A stretch of 64,000 nucleotides of DNA from Reticulitermes speratus (lineage: Eukaryota > Arthropoda > Insecta > Blattodea > Rhinotermitidae): positions 372,001 through 436,000 of the forward strand of contig JAJKFL010000003.1 in assembly GCA_021186555.1 (NCBI GenBank). The letters are read 5' to 3'. The position numbers and the translations under genes were made by a program. This document shows positions 23,398 to 35,089 of the stretch, piece by piece (positions within the stretch are counted from its first letter, which is position 1; each line of letters begins with the position of its first letter). The notes under the pieces are model-generated. The model ran no database searches. It saw nothing but the letters and a program-made list of their open reading frames with translations, and was not told the DNA's origin.

Positions 23398-23500
23398 CTA
23401 TTCAGTCGGTGCCAAGGATAAAGCAGATGAGGCGTGAAGCTGACCACTACCATCTTGTGTCGAGGTTAAGAATGCGTGGAGCTATTTGAATTTCGAAATG
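23398..23500 (+). mobile_element. SINE B fragment, plus
   Basis: GCTATTCAGTCGGTGCC, AAAGCAGATGAGGCGTGAAGC and GTGTCGAGGTTAAGAATGCG match the body of SINE B. The tRNA-like head is missing or deleted. Confidence 0.6.
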
Positions 23501-23599
23501 GGAGAATGTCACTAACATTTGTTAAGCACGTCCTGTTTGTAATCCTGTCGTATGACACACACCTGTACACTTGTGTGGCCTGGAGGCGCACTACTATGC

Positions 23600-23830
23600 C
23601 GACCGCAACATTCGCCACTGTTGGGGTGCATTTTTAGCCTTCTGTTCGAACCAAAATAAGGGTGCCTGATGTGGAGACCACGTCCGTCTGTCCGTCTGTG
23701 ACCTAGTGTCCGCGATTAAACCATTTGTCTGATATTTATAAAATTCGGTACAGAATTCGTTTAAGAATCGTTGTCGAACAAGCGAGAATTTTGTGGAAAT
23801 CGGTGCAGTGAAAGCCATATTTTACTTCAG
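23600..23830 (-). repeat. Family D repeat, minus copy
   Basis: Contains the GTCCGTCTGTCCGTCTG run next to AAATTCGGTACAGAATTCG and TTTGTGGAAATCGGTGC. Related sequence with GACGGACGGAC runs and AAATTTCACGGAAAT occurs at 45880-46375 and 58545-58735. It is a widespread type of arthropod repeat of unknown class. Confidence 0.45.
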
Positions 23831-24596
23831 AGCATAAATAAGATTTTGCTCCTATTTTCTACCTTTTCAACCATATCTGAAAAAAAAAGCGGTACTGAAG
23901 GCTTTCACAAAAATGTGTCGGAAGATTATGCGTTTTGTTAGAACTGGAACAGGGTAATCCATATTGTACTTGGGGGTGCACATCAATTTATATACGTACT
24001 TTCTACATGTATTACCAGATTCTGGTGAATTTCGGTATGAGAAATGTGCATGAAATGCTGTTGAGCGTTTGTAAGTTTTTCGGAAAAGAAATCCGTACTC
24101 TTATCATGGGCGTAAATTGAATTGCGTTTATGGTGTGCCGTAAACTGTATGATATCTTGCAAGTAAAGAACGCCTTGGTAAGTACTGTGTGCTACGTCAC
24201 GAAGTAAACCATTTGTAATTTTTTGTAGTTTATTTAACGACATTGTCCATAGGTCAGAACACGTGAGAGCATGACAGTGAGTAATGAATTGAGAGAATGT
24301 GGGAGAAGACGGTCGTGGACTAATTTAAGTTACTATGCCAAACTTTACTTGGAGAGACTAAGGGAAGCCACGAATGACTTCAGTTAGAATAGCCGGTTTT
24401 CCCGTGGAGATTGGTACTCGACACCTCAGATGTGGTGTGGTTCGAGCTACCTTCCTCGGGGTGTGGTGTTTAAAACTAAACACAAATACTGCAGTGATAA
24501 ATCTGGCACCCGTCGTTTGATGCTTGCAGTAAAACAACTGAAAGGCCAGTTGCGTTCTTGGCACCAATTATGCTGTTATTGTCATGACACGCAGGG
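23831..24596. other. No recognised feature
   Basis: Nothing recognised. Confidence 0.5.
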
Positions 24597-24774
24597 AACT
24601 GTACTGTCAGCGTACACACAGAAGCAACTGTACTGTCAGCGTACACACAGAAGCAACTGTACTGTCAGCGTACACACAGAAGCAACTGTACTGTCAGCGT
24701 ACACACACAGAAGCAACTGTACTGTCAGCGTACACACACAGAAGCAACTGTACTATCAGCGTACACACACAAGC
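24597..24774. repeat. 29/31-bp minisatellite, 6 copies
   Basis: The unit AACTGTACTGTCAGCGTACA is followed by CACAGAAGC. Two units have an extra CA (31 bp). Open frames here are incidental. Confidence 0.96.
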
Positions 24775-25455
24775 AACTATGACGACATTTATATATGTGG
24801 TCAGTATATAGCTGCAGACTTCTTACTGGATGTTAACCGGACTGGGGAAGATTTTGGAAGTTACTGCCTGCTAGCGGAATGATTCCTTCAATGGTATTTC
24901 TATCTTACTTTACTGTACTTCTTCCAGTTATTTCGATTTAAATTCTCTATTTATTTCCTCATCCTTATGTGCGCTTTTATTTCATTTATTTAATATTTCG
25001 TGCTTCATTTTCATACACACTTTCAGACACTAACTTTTCTTGTAACTACCTAGTAATGTCAATTATAATATGATTTACAATCAACTTTCACGTATTTTTA
25101 TTAAACATGTGATTAAATGGATTGCCGTGCAGCAGATCAAATGGCAATATCACCATGTCCATGTTTCCTATCGATCTGTATCGAGTAATTGAATCGATAC
25201 ATCGATTAATTATGGTGAAACAAAGCAGAGTAAATGAAATAGTTTAGTCGCTAAACTCATGTCGTAGGAAGTTAAAGTAACCAATTATCTACAGCTCTTT
25301 GACACCGTGCGAAGGAAAAGTTGTCTGTGTGCCTAACAACACATCAAACTGGACACTAGATGGAGGTACATGTCAGTTGCACGTTCAAGCATCTACATCC
25401 AGGAAAATGAAGGCCAAATTCTATCTTTGGCTAGGAAGTTAGGTGGGTCGATACA
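24775..25455. other. No recognised feature
   Basis: Nothing recognised. Confidence 0.5.
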
Positions 25456-25459
25456 CAAC

Positions 25460-25770
25460 ACTAACGCCATGGAAAAGAGTCCTTCTCGAGAAGCTAACAG
25501 TGTCTCATTTAGTGACACAATTCCATCATTTTGTGCAACCCATAATATTTATGTTCGTTGCTGTTCTCACAACAGCCCGATACCAGGCTGCATCCTGAGC
25601 CAGATAAATCCAGTTTACAGCCTGCCATCATATTTATTTAAGATCCATTTTAACATCATTCTCCCTTTTACGCCTATCTCTTCCAGTGGTTTTCTTCCTT
25701 CAATTTTTCGCACCAAAATCCCCGCACGTATTTCTGTTTTGTCCCAGTCGTGCAACATGCCAACCCAGAT
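25460..25770 (-). pseudogene. LINE-alpha 3' relic, minus strand
   Basis: The plus-strand sequence begins with the reversed tail (CATGGAAAAGAGTCCTTCTC, GAGAAGCTAACAG). Further in, the minus strand encodes a broken LV..IEGRKPLE and VKMDLK-like region equal to the [22 protein letters not shown] stretch of the copy at 60860. Only the C-terminal part and tail remain. Confidence 0.75.
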
Positions 25771-25839
25771 CGCACTCCATCGCGGTTATTACGAACCACG
25801 AAGCTCCTCATTATGCGACACAGCGGCGAAGGAAATGTA

Positions 25840-25915
25840 TGCCCACGCCGGAAATCGAACACCAGTCCAGACCAGTCCATAACCAGTCACTGATTGAGAT
25901 ATCCCGACTCTTAAT
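25840..25915 (-). mobile_element. SINE B head, minus
   Basis: The minus strand reads GAGTCGGGATATCTCAATCAG (A box) and then GGTGTTCGATTTCCGGCG (B box). Only the tRNA-like head is clear. It lies just beyond the LINE-alpha relic. Confidence 0.55.
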
Positions 25916-27049
25916 CTGTACTCAGTGGTGAACAAAAACTCATGTTCCCCTACCATGGGTCTAAACAATATTTACAACGTTAAAGTAAATCAATGAATCA
26001 ACCGGACAATTCCCCCATTAAATGCGCATGGGCTGTTGGTAATTCCATGTGCTCTCGCGTCCCTTTATTCTGATCACGTTAATTGAAGTGTTTAGTGCAT
26101 TTGAGGGTTGACTGTACGCAATAAAGCCATGTCACAGTTCGCCGCTTCCATTACTGAATAAATTAACCCCCAACAACAGCAGCAGTTCGGACTCTCGCTT
26201 GCTACTGTTTGCTTGCTTGTTTAGTCACGTGATACTGACCGACCCGGATTGGATTGGGTGCAGCAGTTTTGGTGGTGTGGATTGACCAGCCGTGACCAAT
26301 CAATAAATACATTGCTGCCTGCTTTCGCCCAGCACCCACCATGACACTGACAGTTGAGTGCAGTATTAAATATAGATGCTGGAAACACAGTGCGGTTTGC
26401 ACCGGTAAACTAAAAAAATATAATGCCCATTTGATGGTACGCTCGGATTGCAGACGCTGTGGAATGGGTTTCCAAATGATGGAAACGTCGTTTTGTCTAC
26501 AAAATATCAGTCATGGAATCGAGAATCAGGGCAGGGAGATAATGCGATTCAGAATAGTTGACATATCTGTTACCAGAGGGTGCACCGTGGCTCTTAGTGT
26601 TGGAATTCGGGTCACAGAAATTCTAATGCAAATTTGTGGTTTATTTTACGATGCTGCAGTAACTCAGATTACATGGCGTCAAATGATAGGATGGCAGATG
26701 AATTGGTCAGGCTTTGAAAGGAGGCGGTAGTGGCCAAGTCGAGGTACTATCCCCGCGTTTGTCTGGAGGGAATGAAGCCACCTGCGAAACAACTACGAAG
26801 TAAGTCGGAGCAACTGATGACCCGGTCGAAATTCAAACCAAGCGTCTGTCGAATACATCCCGTTCAGTCTAATACTATGACGAAATGAACTTCTTCGAAC
26901 AGCAATTTTAGTGCTGTTTTGCAAATTATGGTTTATTTATTTGTTGATACGGACCCAATTAAGTCTTCATGATAGCTTCAATATCAGTTACTTTGCAACC
27001 AAAAAATTACTTCACGTTTTTCTAGTCGTATACCTGCACGGTAGGAGCC
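25916..27049. other. No recognised feature; one 130-codon frame of unknown meaning
   Basis: An ATG-started plus frame at 26341-26730 has several cysteines (SDCRRCGMG) but no motif I recognise, no repeat support and no clear promoter. It may be chance. Nothing else recognised. Confidence 0.4.
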
Positions 27050-27375
27050 AGGGTATCGTCGTTGGTATGGGAACTAGGCTATGGAATGGGCAGTCGAAGA
27101 ACCGCTTTTCGATCCCCGGCATACCGGACCTGGGACCCACGCAGCCTCCTATTTCTATCCCCGGCATACCGGACCTGGGACCCACGCAGCCTCCTATTTC
27201 GATTCCCGGCATACCGGACCTGGGACCCACGCAGCCTCCTATTTCGATCCCCGGCATACCGGACCTGGGACCCACCAGCCTCCTATTCAAAGCCAGCATC
27301 TCGCTTTCCTTGGGATAAAGAGTACACGTGAACCTACTACTTCACTCCATCGTGTCGAGGTTAAGGAAATGTGGA
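27050..27375 (+). mobile_element. SINE B, plus copy with internal array
   Basis: A degraded head (GGAGCCAGGGTATCGTCGTTG) is followed by a TTTTCGATCCCCGGC B-box region. The right end has ACTCCATCGTGTCGAGGTTAAG, as in other SINE B bodies. A four-copy 45-bp array starts at the B box and fills the middle. Confidence 0.6.
27111..27288. repeat. 45-bp tandem array, 4 copies, inside SINE B
   Basis: Units at 27111, 27156, 27201 and 27246 each begin GAT(or TAT)CCCCGGCATACCGG and contain CTGGGACCCACGCAGCC. The last is shorter by two bases. Forty-five is a multiple of three, so frames stay open across it. Confidence 0.96.
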
Positions 27376-27779
27376 GCATACCTCCTCCGCTATGGCTTAT
27401 CCCCGGCAGTGACATGCTCAGGGACAACTTGTAGATTTCTTTTTCCTACACTGTAATCGACTGTTCGTATTCTTCTCCAGTAGATTAACCGACAGTCACG
27501 GTCAGGCCAGTGGACTCTCGCTGCGCATTCAGTAGCTGCCGATCTGGTTGTCCACTTTCTTCACGCGATGCCAAGGCTTTTGGTTAGAGTGGGACGAGCT
27601 GAAGACCTATGTCGTTGGGACTGTTTACGGGAGAGTGGCAAACCGCCGCTAACGAATCCTTCTTCTACCGCAGGCCATGATGCTTTTTAAAGTAATTACA
27701 CAATGTTATTAATTAGGTTAATTTATTCACTAAAGTCACTTAGTGGTGTTCAATTGCAGTTACTGGATAATTAATTATA
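27376..27779. other. No recognised feature
   Basis: Nothing recognised. It ends at the TA target site of the next element. Confidence 0.5.
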
Positions 27780-28412
27780 CAGTACAACCTCGATTTTCCG
27801 AAATAAAGGGAGCGCACCCGATTTCGGATAAGCAAAATTTCGGAAATTCGGCTTGACGTGATAAGGTGCAATAAAAATGACAGTTATTCAGAAACACGTC
27901 TTATGGTAATAAAATTTATGGCACAAGAAATTGTATGATATTTACAGATACAATACAACATTACAAATTTCTACGAAAAAAATTCTGATATTTTGGTTTG
28001 AACTTTTTTTACAACGTTTTTTAGCTGCAATGTCCCCCCACCACTTCATCAATAAACGTCGGCCGGTGACGACAGGCTCGCTTGCTTCAACAAAACGTAA
28101 AGCAATCTGCAACAACAAACCCAAATTTGATTGTTGAAGGCTGCTTACACATGATGAAAATTTAAACTGTACTGAATTGCAAATAACGCTTTAAACCCCC
28201 CGTCAGCTGTACCCGGTTGGCATCTTGAATTGATTCGTCTGCGTCGTTCACGTCAGCGCCGTCTATATCATGTCTATGCTGTAAACTGCCATTTGTATTT
28301 CAACAGTAATAATAATACCTACAGTTCTCAACAATTTAATTTAGATAACATCATCTCGCGTACAAAAAAGGCGTTTCGGTTAAGCGAAGTTCGGATAACC
28401 GAGGTTCTACTG
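27780..28412 (-). mobile_element. pogo/Tigger-type DNA transposon, 633 bp, nonautonomous
   Basis: The left end is CAGTACAACCTCGATTTTCC. The right end, reversed, is CAGTAGAACCTCGGTTATCC. These are the usual Tigger/pogo terminal inverted repeats. A TA lies on each side (27778-27779 and 28413-28414), the family's target duplication. Inside, the minus strand has LLMKWWGDIAAKKR, which looks like the C-terminal end of a Tigger transposase (a WRDIAAKKR-like stretch). No DDE core is present, so the copy would have depended on a full-length relative. Confidence 0.85.
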
Positions 28413-28549
28413 TACATACATATACAGTGCTTTACTCGCAGGTGAATTTTACTGTCTTTTATATATATGTATTAATAACCCCTTTTTATTTTACAGTATT
28501 TACGGTATACAAAGAAAAAATTACGAAATTTTTCCTATAACCAATTTAG
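28413..28549. other. Spacer
   Basis: Short AT-rich spacer between the pogo element and the Jockey-type LINE. Nothing recognised. Confidence 0.5.
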
Positions 28550-29400
28550 CTAAAATGAGTGCGTGAACCAATAGTTAAAGATAGGGAAATAGAAATAACA
28601 TTAGCGAAAAAAGACTGGTGAGCTGGATACAGTAGGATATGTTTTGGTCGTTTATGTTTGTAGATTTTGTATAAAGAGTTCAGAGCGGGGACCAGGCGGT
28701 TAGGATGGCATGGACATTTAGCAAACATTTGACCGTCAGTTGGTGGATGAAATCTCGGATAGGTTCAATAGTAAGAGAGTCGTGCAAATGGGAGATGGGA
28801 GTTCCCCTGGGATAGTCACCGATCACTCGTAAGCTCTTGTTTTGGACAAACTTTGAGTTTGAGGTAGTTCGAATTACATGTGGTATTGCAGACAGGGGCG
28901 GCGTATGTAAGAAGGGATCGGATAATTGAAATATATAGGGTTAATTTGGGGGTTTGAGAGAGTGTGGAGTCTCGAGTAAGGAGAGGGAAGATGTTCAAAG
29001 AGTACCTGTGGCTTTGTTGGTAACGGTACATAGGAGTTTGGCGTAGAGCAGTTTTGGGTCCAGAAGAAGGCCTAAATATTTTACGTCCGAGGCCCAGGGC
29101 ACAGATGTATTATCAAGTTTAACTGGGGCCGGAAGACGGGGGCGGCGCTTTGAAAATATAATAGATTCTGTCTTATGTGCATTTAAACGGAGTTTCCATT
29201 TGGTGAATTATTTCAGTAATGTGGCTACGACTTGGCTAAGTCTGCGGGAGATGGCGTCAGGACGCCAGGACTGAGATAGAAGAGCTGTGTCGTCTGTGTA
29301 TAAAGCTAGGTGAGTGTGTGGAGGACGTGGCATGTCAGAAAGGTATAAGGCAAACAAATTAGTTGATAGCACAATAAAATTCGAAGATTATGGTTTAGAT
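28550..29400 (-). pseudogene. Jockey-type LINE ORF2, late reverse transcriptase part
   Basis: On the minus strand, in several frames, one can read LALYTDDTALLSQS (motif C as YTDD), KWKLRLNAHKTESIIFSKRR, SDVKYLGLLLDPKL, then FPLLTRDSTLS and IIRSLLTYAAPVCNTTC. These are the palm and thumb/C-terminal signatures of Jockey-group reverse transcriptase, an enzyme that copies the element RNA at a nicked target. The endonuclease and first half of the RT are missing: the sequence passes from the ORF1 end straight to motif C, so there is a large internal deletion. Stops and frame changes are present. Confidence 0.8.
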
Positions 29401-30347
29401 TGAATTCGTGAAAAAAAAACAACGACGGCATCAAGTACCAGCATGAGTTTTGAGAAGGGGTCACTGGTATTTTGAAGCTGCAGTACTAACGACAGCAAAG
29501 TCTGGCATATGTTTGTAATGTTGAACAGAGAAAGAAATGATTTAAGGTTCCAATCAGAGTGCTGAGAGACTGCGCGTTAGTCGGAGCCGGAGGTTTGCGA
29601 TGCGGTTTGTGCCATGTTGTGCGCTATCGTTTTGGTGACGTTGTCGGCTTGAGCGCTGGGAAGTGAGCTTGCTTGATCTGCAACGCAGGTGCCGCTGGCT
29701 TCGTTATGCGTGTCTGCCCTTGACGTAGCAAAGTTAATTCTTGTTTGTAGGAAGGACAGTCAGTGAAACTGGCCGGGTGAGCTCCGCCGCAGTTGACACA
29801 TTTTGGAGGCGTATCAAATGGTTTCTTGCGCTCGTGATTTTTATTCGGTTGGTCGCATTTGACGCACCTGCGGGGTTTGCCACAGAAGTCGGACGAATGG
29901 CCAACAGATTGGCAGTTAAAATATTGGCTGACTGGCTTGGTGTTCTTGTATTTTTTCCATTGGATGACGCAATGACATACGTTTTTTTGAGTACATCACG
30001 TACTTCAGTGCCGCGTTGGAAGATTACAACAAACACTGGGAATTTGGCTATGACTGTGTGTGTAGTTGTGTCCATTTTCATATTCTGTACCATCTTTACG
30101 ACGTGTGGTTCCTGAGAGGTTAGATCAACTTGTATTGACGTTGGGAGGAATGCCCTTGAGGACCAGAAGCAGCTGGACAGCGTCTGGGAGTGGGTAAGTG
30201 TGATACGCCAACTTGGCTACTTGAAATTCAGTCAAAAGCACATTGTAATCTACCTACTTCGTGTACAGAAGTAGATTGTGTGATTTAGATGTTACGTCTA
30301 CAGGACTGGACAACTTTTCATTTACTTTCTTTAGCGTAGCAGAGTGG
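29401..30347 (-). pseudogene. Jockey-type LINE ORF1 (gag-like RNA-binding protein), C-terminal part
   Basis: The minus strand encodes, with frame changes, HSATLKKVNEKLSSPVDV, SHNLLLYTK, YPLPDAVQLLLVLKGIPPNV, VQNMKMDTTTHTVIAKFP, VIQWKKYKNTKPVSQYFNCQ and a row of CCHC knuckles: NCQSVGHSSDFC (its first Cys is Tyr), CVKCDQPNKNHERKK (last Cys lost) and CVNCGGAHPASFTDC (intact). In Jockey elements this protein binds the LINE RNA. The N-terminal side is cut by the 75-bp array at 30348. No LTRs are present, so this is a LINE ORF1 and not a retroviral gene. Confidence 0.8.
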
Positions 30348-32666
30348 TTGTTAAGATAACTGTACATGACGATTGGCGGTATCCTGAACTTACGGTTGTT
30401 TGGCTGTGATGGTACAGCAATGTGTTAAGATAACTGTACATGACGATTGGCGGTATCCTGCACTTACGGTTGTTTGGCTGTGATGGTACAGCAATGTTGT
30501 TAAGATAACTGTACATGACGATTGGCAGTATCCTGAACTTACGGTTGCTTGGCTGTGATGGTACAGCAATGTCGTTAAGATAACTGTACATGACGATTGG
30601 CGGTATCCTGCACTTACGGTTGTTTGGCTGTGATGGTACAGCAATGTCGTTAAGATAACTGTACATGACGATTGGCGGTATCCTGAACTTACGGTTGCTT
30701 GGCTGTGATGGTACAGCAATGTTGTTAAGATAACTGTACATGACGATTGGCGGTATCCTGAACTTACGGTTGCTTGGCTGTGATGGTACAGCAATGTTGT
30801 TAAGATAACTGTACATGACGATTGGCGGTATCCTGAACTTACGGTTGCTTGGCTGTGATGGTACAGCAATGTTGTTAAGATAACTGTACATGACGATTGG
30901 CGGTATCCTGCACTTACGGTTGTTTGGCTGTGATGGTACAACAATGTCGTTAAGATAACTGTACATGACGATTGGCGGTATCCTGAACTTACGGTTGTTT
31001 GGCTGTGACGGTACAGCAATGTTGTTATGATAACTGTACATGACGATTTGCGGTATCCTGAACTTACGGTTGCTTTGGCTGTGATGGTACAGCAATGTTG
31101 TTATGATAACTGTAACATGACGATTGGCGGTATCCTGAATTACGGTTGTTTGGCTGTGACGGTACAGCAATTTGTTATGATAACTGTACATGACGATTGC
31201 GGTATCCTGAACTTACGGTTGCTTGGCTGTGATGGTACAGCAATGTTGTTATGATAACTGTACATGACGATTGGCGGTATCCTGAACTTACGGTTGTTGG
31301 CTGTGACGGTACAGCAATGTTGTTATGATAACTGTACATGACGATTTGCGGTATCCTGAACTTACGGTTGCTTGGCTGTGATGGTACAGCAATGTTGTTA
31401 TGATAACTGTACATGACGATTGGCGGTATCCTGAACTTACGGTTGCTTGGCTGTGATGGTACAGCAATGTTGTTATGATAACTGTACATGACGATTTGCG
31501 GTATCCTGAACTTACGGTTGCTTGGCTGTGATGGTACAGCAATGTTGTTATGATAACTGTACATGACGATTGGCGGTATCCTGAACTTACGGTTGCTTGG
31601 CTGTGATGGTACAGTAATGTTGTTAAGATAACTGTACATGACGATTGGCAGTATCCTGAACTTACGGTTGCTTGGCTGTGATGGTACAGCAATGTTGTTA
31701 TGATAACTGTACATGACGATTTGCGGTATCCTGAACTTACGGTTGCTTGGCTGTGATGGTACAGCAATGTTGTTATGATAACTGTACATGACGATTTGCG
31801 GTATCCTGAACTTACGGTTGCTTTGGCTGTGATGGTACAGCAATGTTGTTATGATAACTGTACATGACGATTGGCGGTATCCTGAACTTACGGTTGCTTG
31901 GCTGTGATGGTACAGCAATGTTGTTATGATAACTGTACATGACGATTTGCGGTATCCTGAACTTACGGTTGCTTGGCTGTGATGGTACAGCAATGTTGTT
32001 ATGATAACTGTACATGACGATTGGCGGTATCCTGAACTTACGGTTGCTTGGCTGTGAGGTACAGCAATGTTGTTATGATAACTGTACATGACGATTGGCG
32101 GTATCCTGAACTTACGGTTGCTTGGCTGTGATGGTACAGCAATGTTGTTATGATAACTGTACATGACGATTTGCGGTATCCTGAACTGACGGTTGCTTGG
32201 CTGTGACGGTACAGCAATGTTGTTATGATAACTGTACATGACGATTGGCAGTATCCTGAACTTACGGTTGTTGGCTGTGATGGTACAGCAATGTTGTTAT
32301 GATAATTGTACATGACGATTGGCAGTATCCTGAACTTACGGTTGTTTGGCTGTGATGGTACAGCAATGTTGTTATGATAACTGTACATGACGATTGGCAG
32401 TATCCTGAACTTACGGTTGCTTGGCTGTGATGGTACAGCAATGTTGTTATGATAACTGTACATGACGATTGGCGGTATCCTGAACTTACGGTTGTTGGCT
32501 GTGACGGTACAGCAATGTCGTTAAGATAACTGTACATGACGATTGGCGGTATCCTGAACTTACGGTTGTTTGGCTGTGATGGTACAGCAATGTTGTTAAG
32601 ATAACTGTACATGACGATTGGCGGTATCCTGAACTTACGGTTGTTTGGCTGTGATGGTACAGCAAT
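30348..32666 (-). repeat. 75-bp (25-codon) array, 31 copies, in frame within LINE ORF1
   Basis: About 31 units of 75 bases. In the minus-strand ORF1 frame each encodes 25 residues: IAVPSQPNN (or PSN), then RKFRIPPIV (or PQIV), then MYSYLNN (or MYSYHNN). The left flank enters ORF1 as MYSYLNN-HSATLKK, and the right flank continues from SNSNAED-IAVPSQ, so one unit is the original ORF1 segment. Open frames of 286 and 354 codons cross the array. A few units have 1-2 base indels that switch frame. The central 20 units carry CAT (His), with one exception; the outer 9 and 2 carry CTT (Leu). Confidence 0.95.
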
Positions 32667-32750
32667 ATCTTCTGCGTTGGAGTTGCTTTCCGAAAGAACG
32701 GCGAAACTTGTTTGGGGATTCTTACGATGTACTTTCCCCGTCAGGTTGTT
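32667..32750 (-). pseudogene. Jockey-type LINE ORF1, short N-side remnant
   Basis: The minus strand reads RKNPQTSFAVLSESNSNAED directly into the first repeat unit without a break in frame. It is the segment of ORF1 before the array. Further upstream the frame is lost and no start codon was assigned. Confidence 0.55.
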
Positions 32751-34949
32751 GAATCAGGCCACGTTTGCGTATCGATCTCGGTGCTGTACGGTAGTCTTGT
32801 ATGTCGCCACCGGAGAAATTCATGATAAGAATAAAGATGAAAATGAAAGCAATATGAAAAAAACACAATTTCACTTTCTCTGTTACAAGCAGGTAAAACT
32901 CGCAGTCGTCGAGCGCAGGACTAAACGCGTCTTAAACTGTACTCGAATTTTACTGTCTACATCACTGAAAAAACTGAACAATCATTACAGAATTTTCGTC
33001 GAAGTAGGAAAAAGTAAAGGCCGAACAGAGGGTATGAAGACTGAACAAGGGATGTTGCTTTGAAAAAATCCTTTGAGACTGATGTTGGAATTACTCGAAG
33101 GGAAGGACGGGCTGACTGAGGCGAATGATCGAAGATAGGCTGAAGAATAGCTGAAAACTAGCAGAAGAATGACCGAAAACTGGCCTCATTTCTTTACTGT
33201 CTTTATTAGACTGCTATTCTCGACAAGATATAGCATCTGGCTATCTCAGAAGTGTCTGTGGGTTTCTAATTATAAAGCCACAGCCTACTATTTCTTTCCA
33301 GGATATTCTTTGCCTGTACTGAGTCTGCAAGGAAAACGTATTAATTCAACAACGAAGTGCCAGACGTCTTAAATCAGTGACTGTTTTACCAGACGCAAGG
33401 TTCCAATCGTAAATTACGATGAACTAACTCCTGGCACTCATAAAAAATATATGGTTCCATCAGTGTACCACCGGTCCAGTGATGGAATTACGTAGTGTTA
33501 CATCGATAACATCTCCGCAGTTTCCTTGTTGTCGAAGTTCCGAAGCTCATTGTAAGTAACAACGAAGACAGCCACTGCCGTAAATTATACAAGAGAGAAA
33601 CAAACATTTTCCCATCATGAAGAAAAGAAGGCTGATTTTCTCTGTGATGATAAAAAACATTAAGGGATAAATTATAAATAAAAGCAGAAATTTGAAGTAT
33701 TTTATAGCCAGATTTCATAATAACATATTCACCTACCACACCGAATCAACTAAATAAGATGTCACGTTACTGGCAACTGCTACTGCAACCCTGAAGGCGC
33801 GCGTGCTATCTACACTATTTGAAATATCACGAAGGTCCTTCGGTTTCTCCGGTTCAAGGATGGCAACCTTACTTTAAATTTGTCGCTGACGGTCTTTAAA
33901 TAAACTGTACACAATTAAGACATAAATAACCTAAAGAAGTGTTTCCATTAAGTCCGTAGGAATTTCGCCGAAAAAGTGGTACCTCTGAACGAGAACTACA
34001 CGGCGTCTTAACCCAGATGATTGTAATCATTATTCTAATTTGTTCGTCTCTACTTCATTCATCCGGCATCTTTCCTTGCTTTCAGTCTGTAGTTTAACTT
34101 TCTGGTATCTGTCGTCTGTGTGGGTGTTATACATTGTATCGTCATTTGTGTTCTTTATTGAAAACTTGTATTTTTTAACTAAACTGCAAATTTTGTCTAA
34201 TATGCTTACTTTAAATGTGTTTTTAAATTATATCTGCTGATAGGTTTCTTTTCCGGTACGGGGCTATAAAATGATTTACAAACCCACTTTTAACTTTTTT
34301 AAGAACATTTTACGAATCGCTCAGACCTCAATATAGATTTATTACATTAGATTTAATGATTACAATATTGATACATTTATTCCTCTTGTCATTTGTGATT
34401 TTCTCATAAATATGAAGGGCACAAATGTCTGGCTTGCTGCTATTTCTGCCGGAGCGCATTTTCTGATTACTGCTCCTGACGGTATGTATATATCTGTGCC
34501 TTGGCGCAAGATAATGGTAAGTGCCATGCACTCGTTAAAGCGTGGCTGTAAACCATTAATACTGTTTTAAGTAAAGTAAAAACATAACAAGTGTATCATT
34601 AAATTGGCATCGAGCAGTATTGTGTTTAACTCCCAAAATAAAATCCATTTCAAGCCGTTATACGTCTGTTAATATGAGCCACCGCAGTCACTGCTGTATA
34701 AGTTGTAGTTCTCTAGACGTGTTACTTAGGCATTAATCTACTTTGTACAGCAGTCAGAAGAAATAAACTGTCAACGTTGTGATTCTCAAGATACCTTTTT
34801 ACTCTTCTTTTAACACTTACTCAAAACTTACATCTTGATACGATATTCTTGCTGCAAGGCACAGATGTACTCAACTCACATGGGAGGTGTTCACGTGGGA
34901 TATAAAATGTTATACGTTTCATAATAGAAGTGGCTTCCTTTTTGAGGGA
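32751..34949. other. No recognised feature
   Basis: Over 2 kb in which I see no gene and no known repeat. A plus frame near 32640-33063 begins inside the array and is not supported by any motif. Confidence 0.5.
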
Positions 34950-35050
34950 GGAAGTTCTACCCTGAAGATGAAGGCAGCGAATTTCTCTGAAAACTTGGCA
35001 GTCTGCTTACTCCGCAAACTACTGGCGTCATAGCTCAGACGACTAGCTTA
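34950..35050 (-). repeat. Family C, minus copy
   Basis: TTCTACCCTGAAGATGAAGGC, TTTCTCTGAAAACTTGGCAG and ACTGGCGTCATAGCTCAGACG, the reversed family C order. Confidence 0.55.
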
Positions 35051-35089
35051 CCGCCGTGAGAACGTCATGTAGTATATCATAAATGACAA

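Noticed and set aside
26812-26836. Another CTGATGA ... GAAA site
   Set aside because: The sequence between is too short for a stem with a loop (GACCCGGTC), and the CGAAACAT end is missing.
29734-30093. Retroviral-type zinc knuckles
   Set aside because: The knuckles belong to a LINE ORF1: a non-LTR reverse transcriptase with YTDD follows and no LTRs are present.
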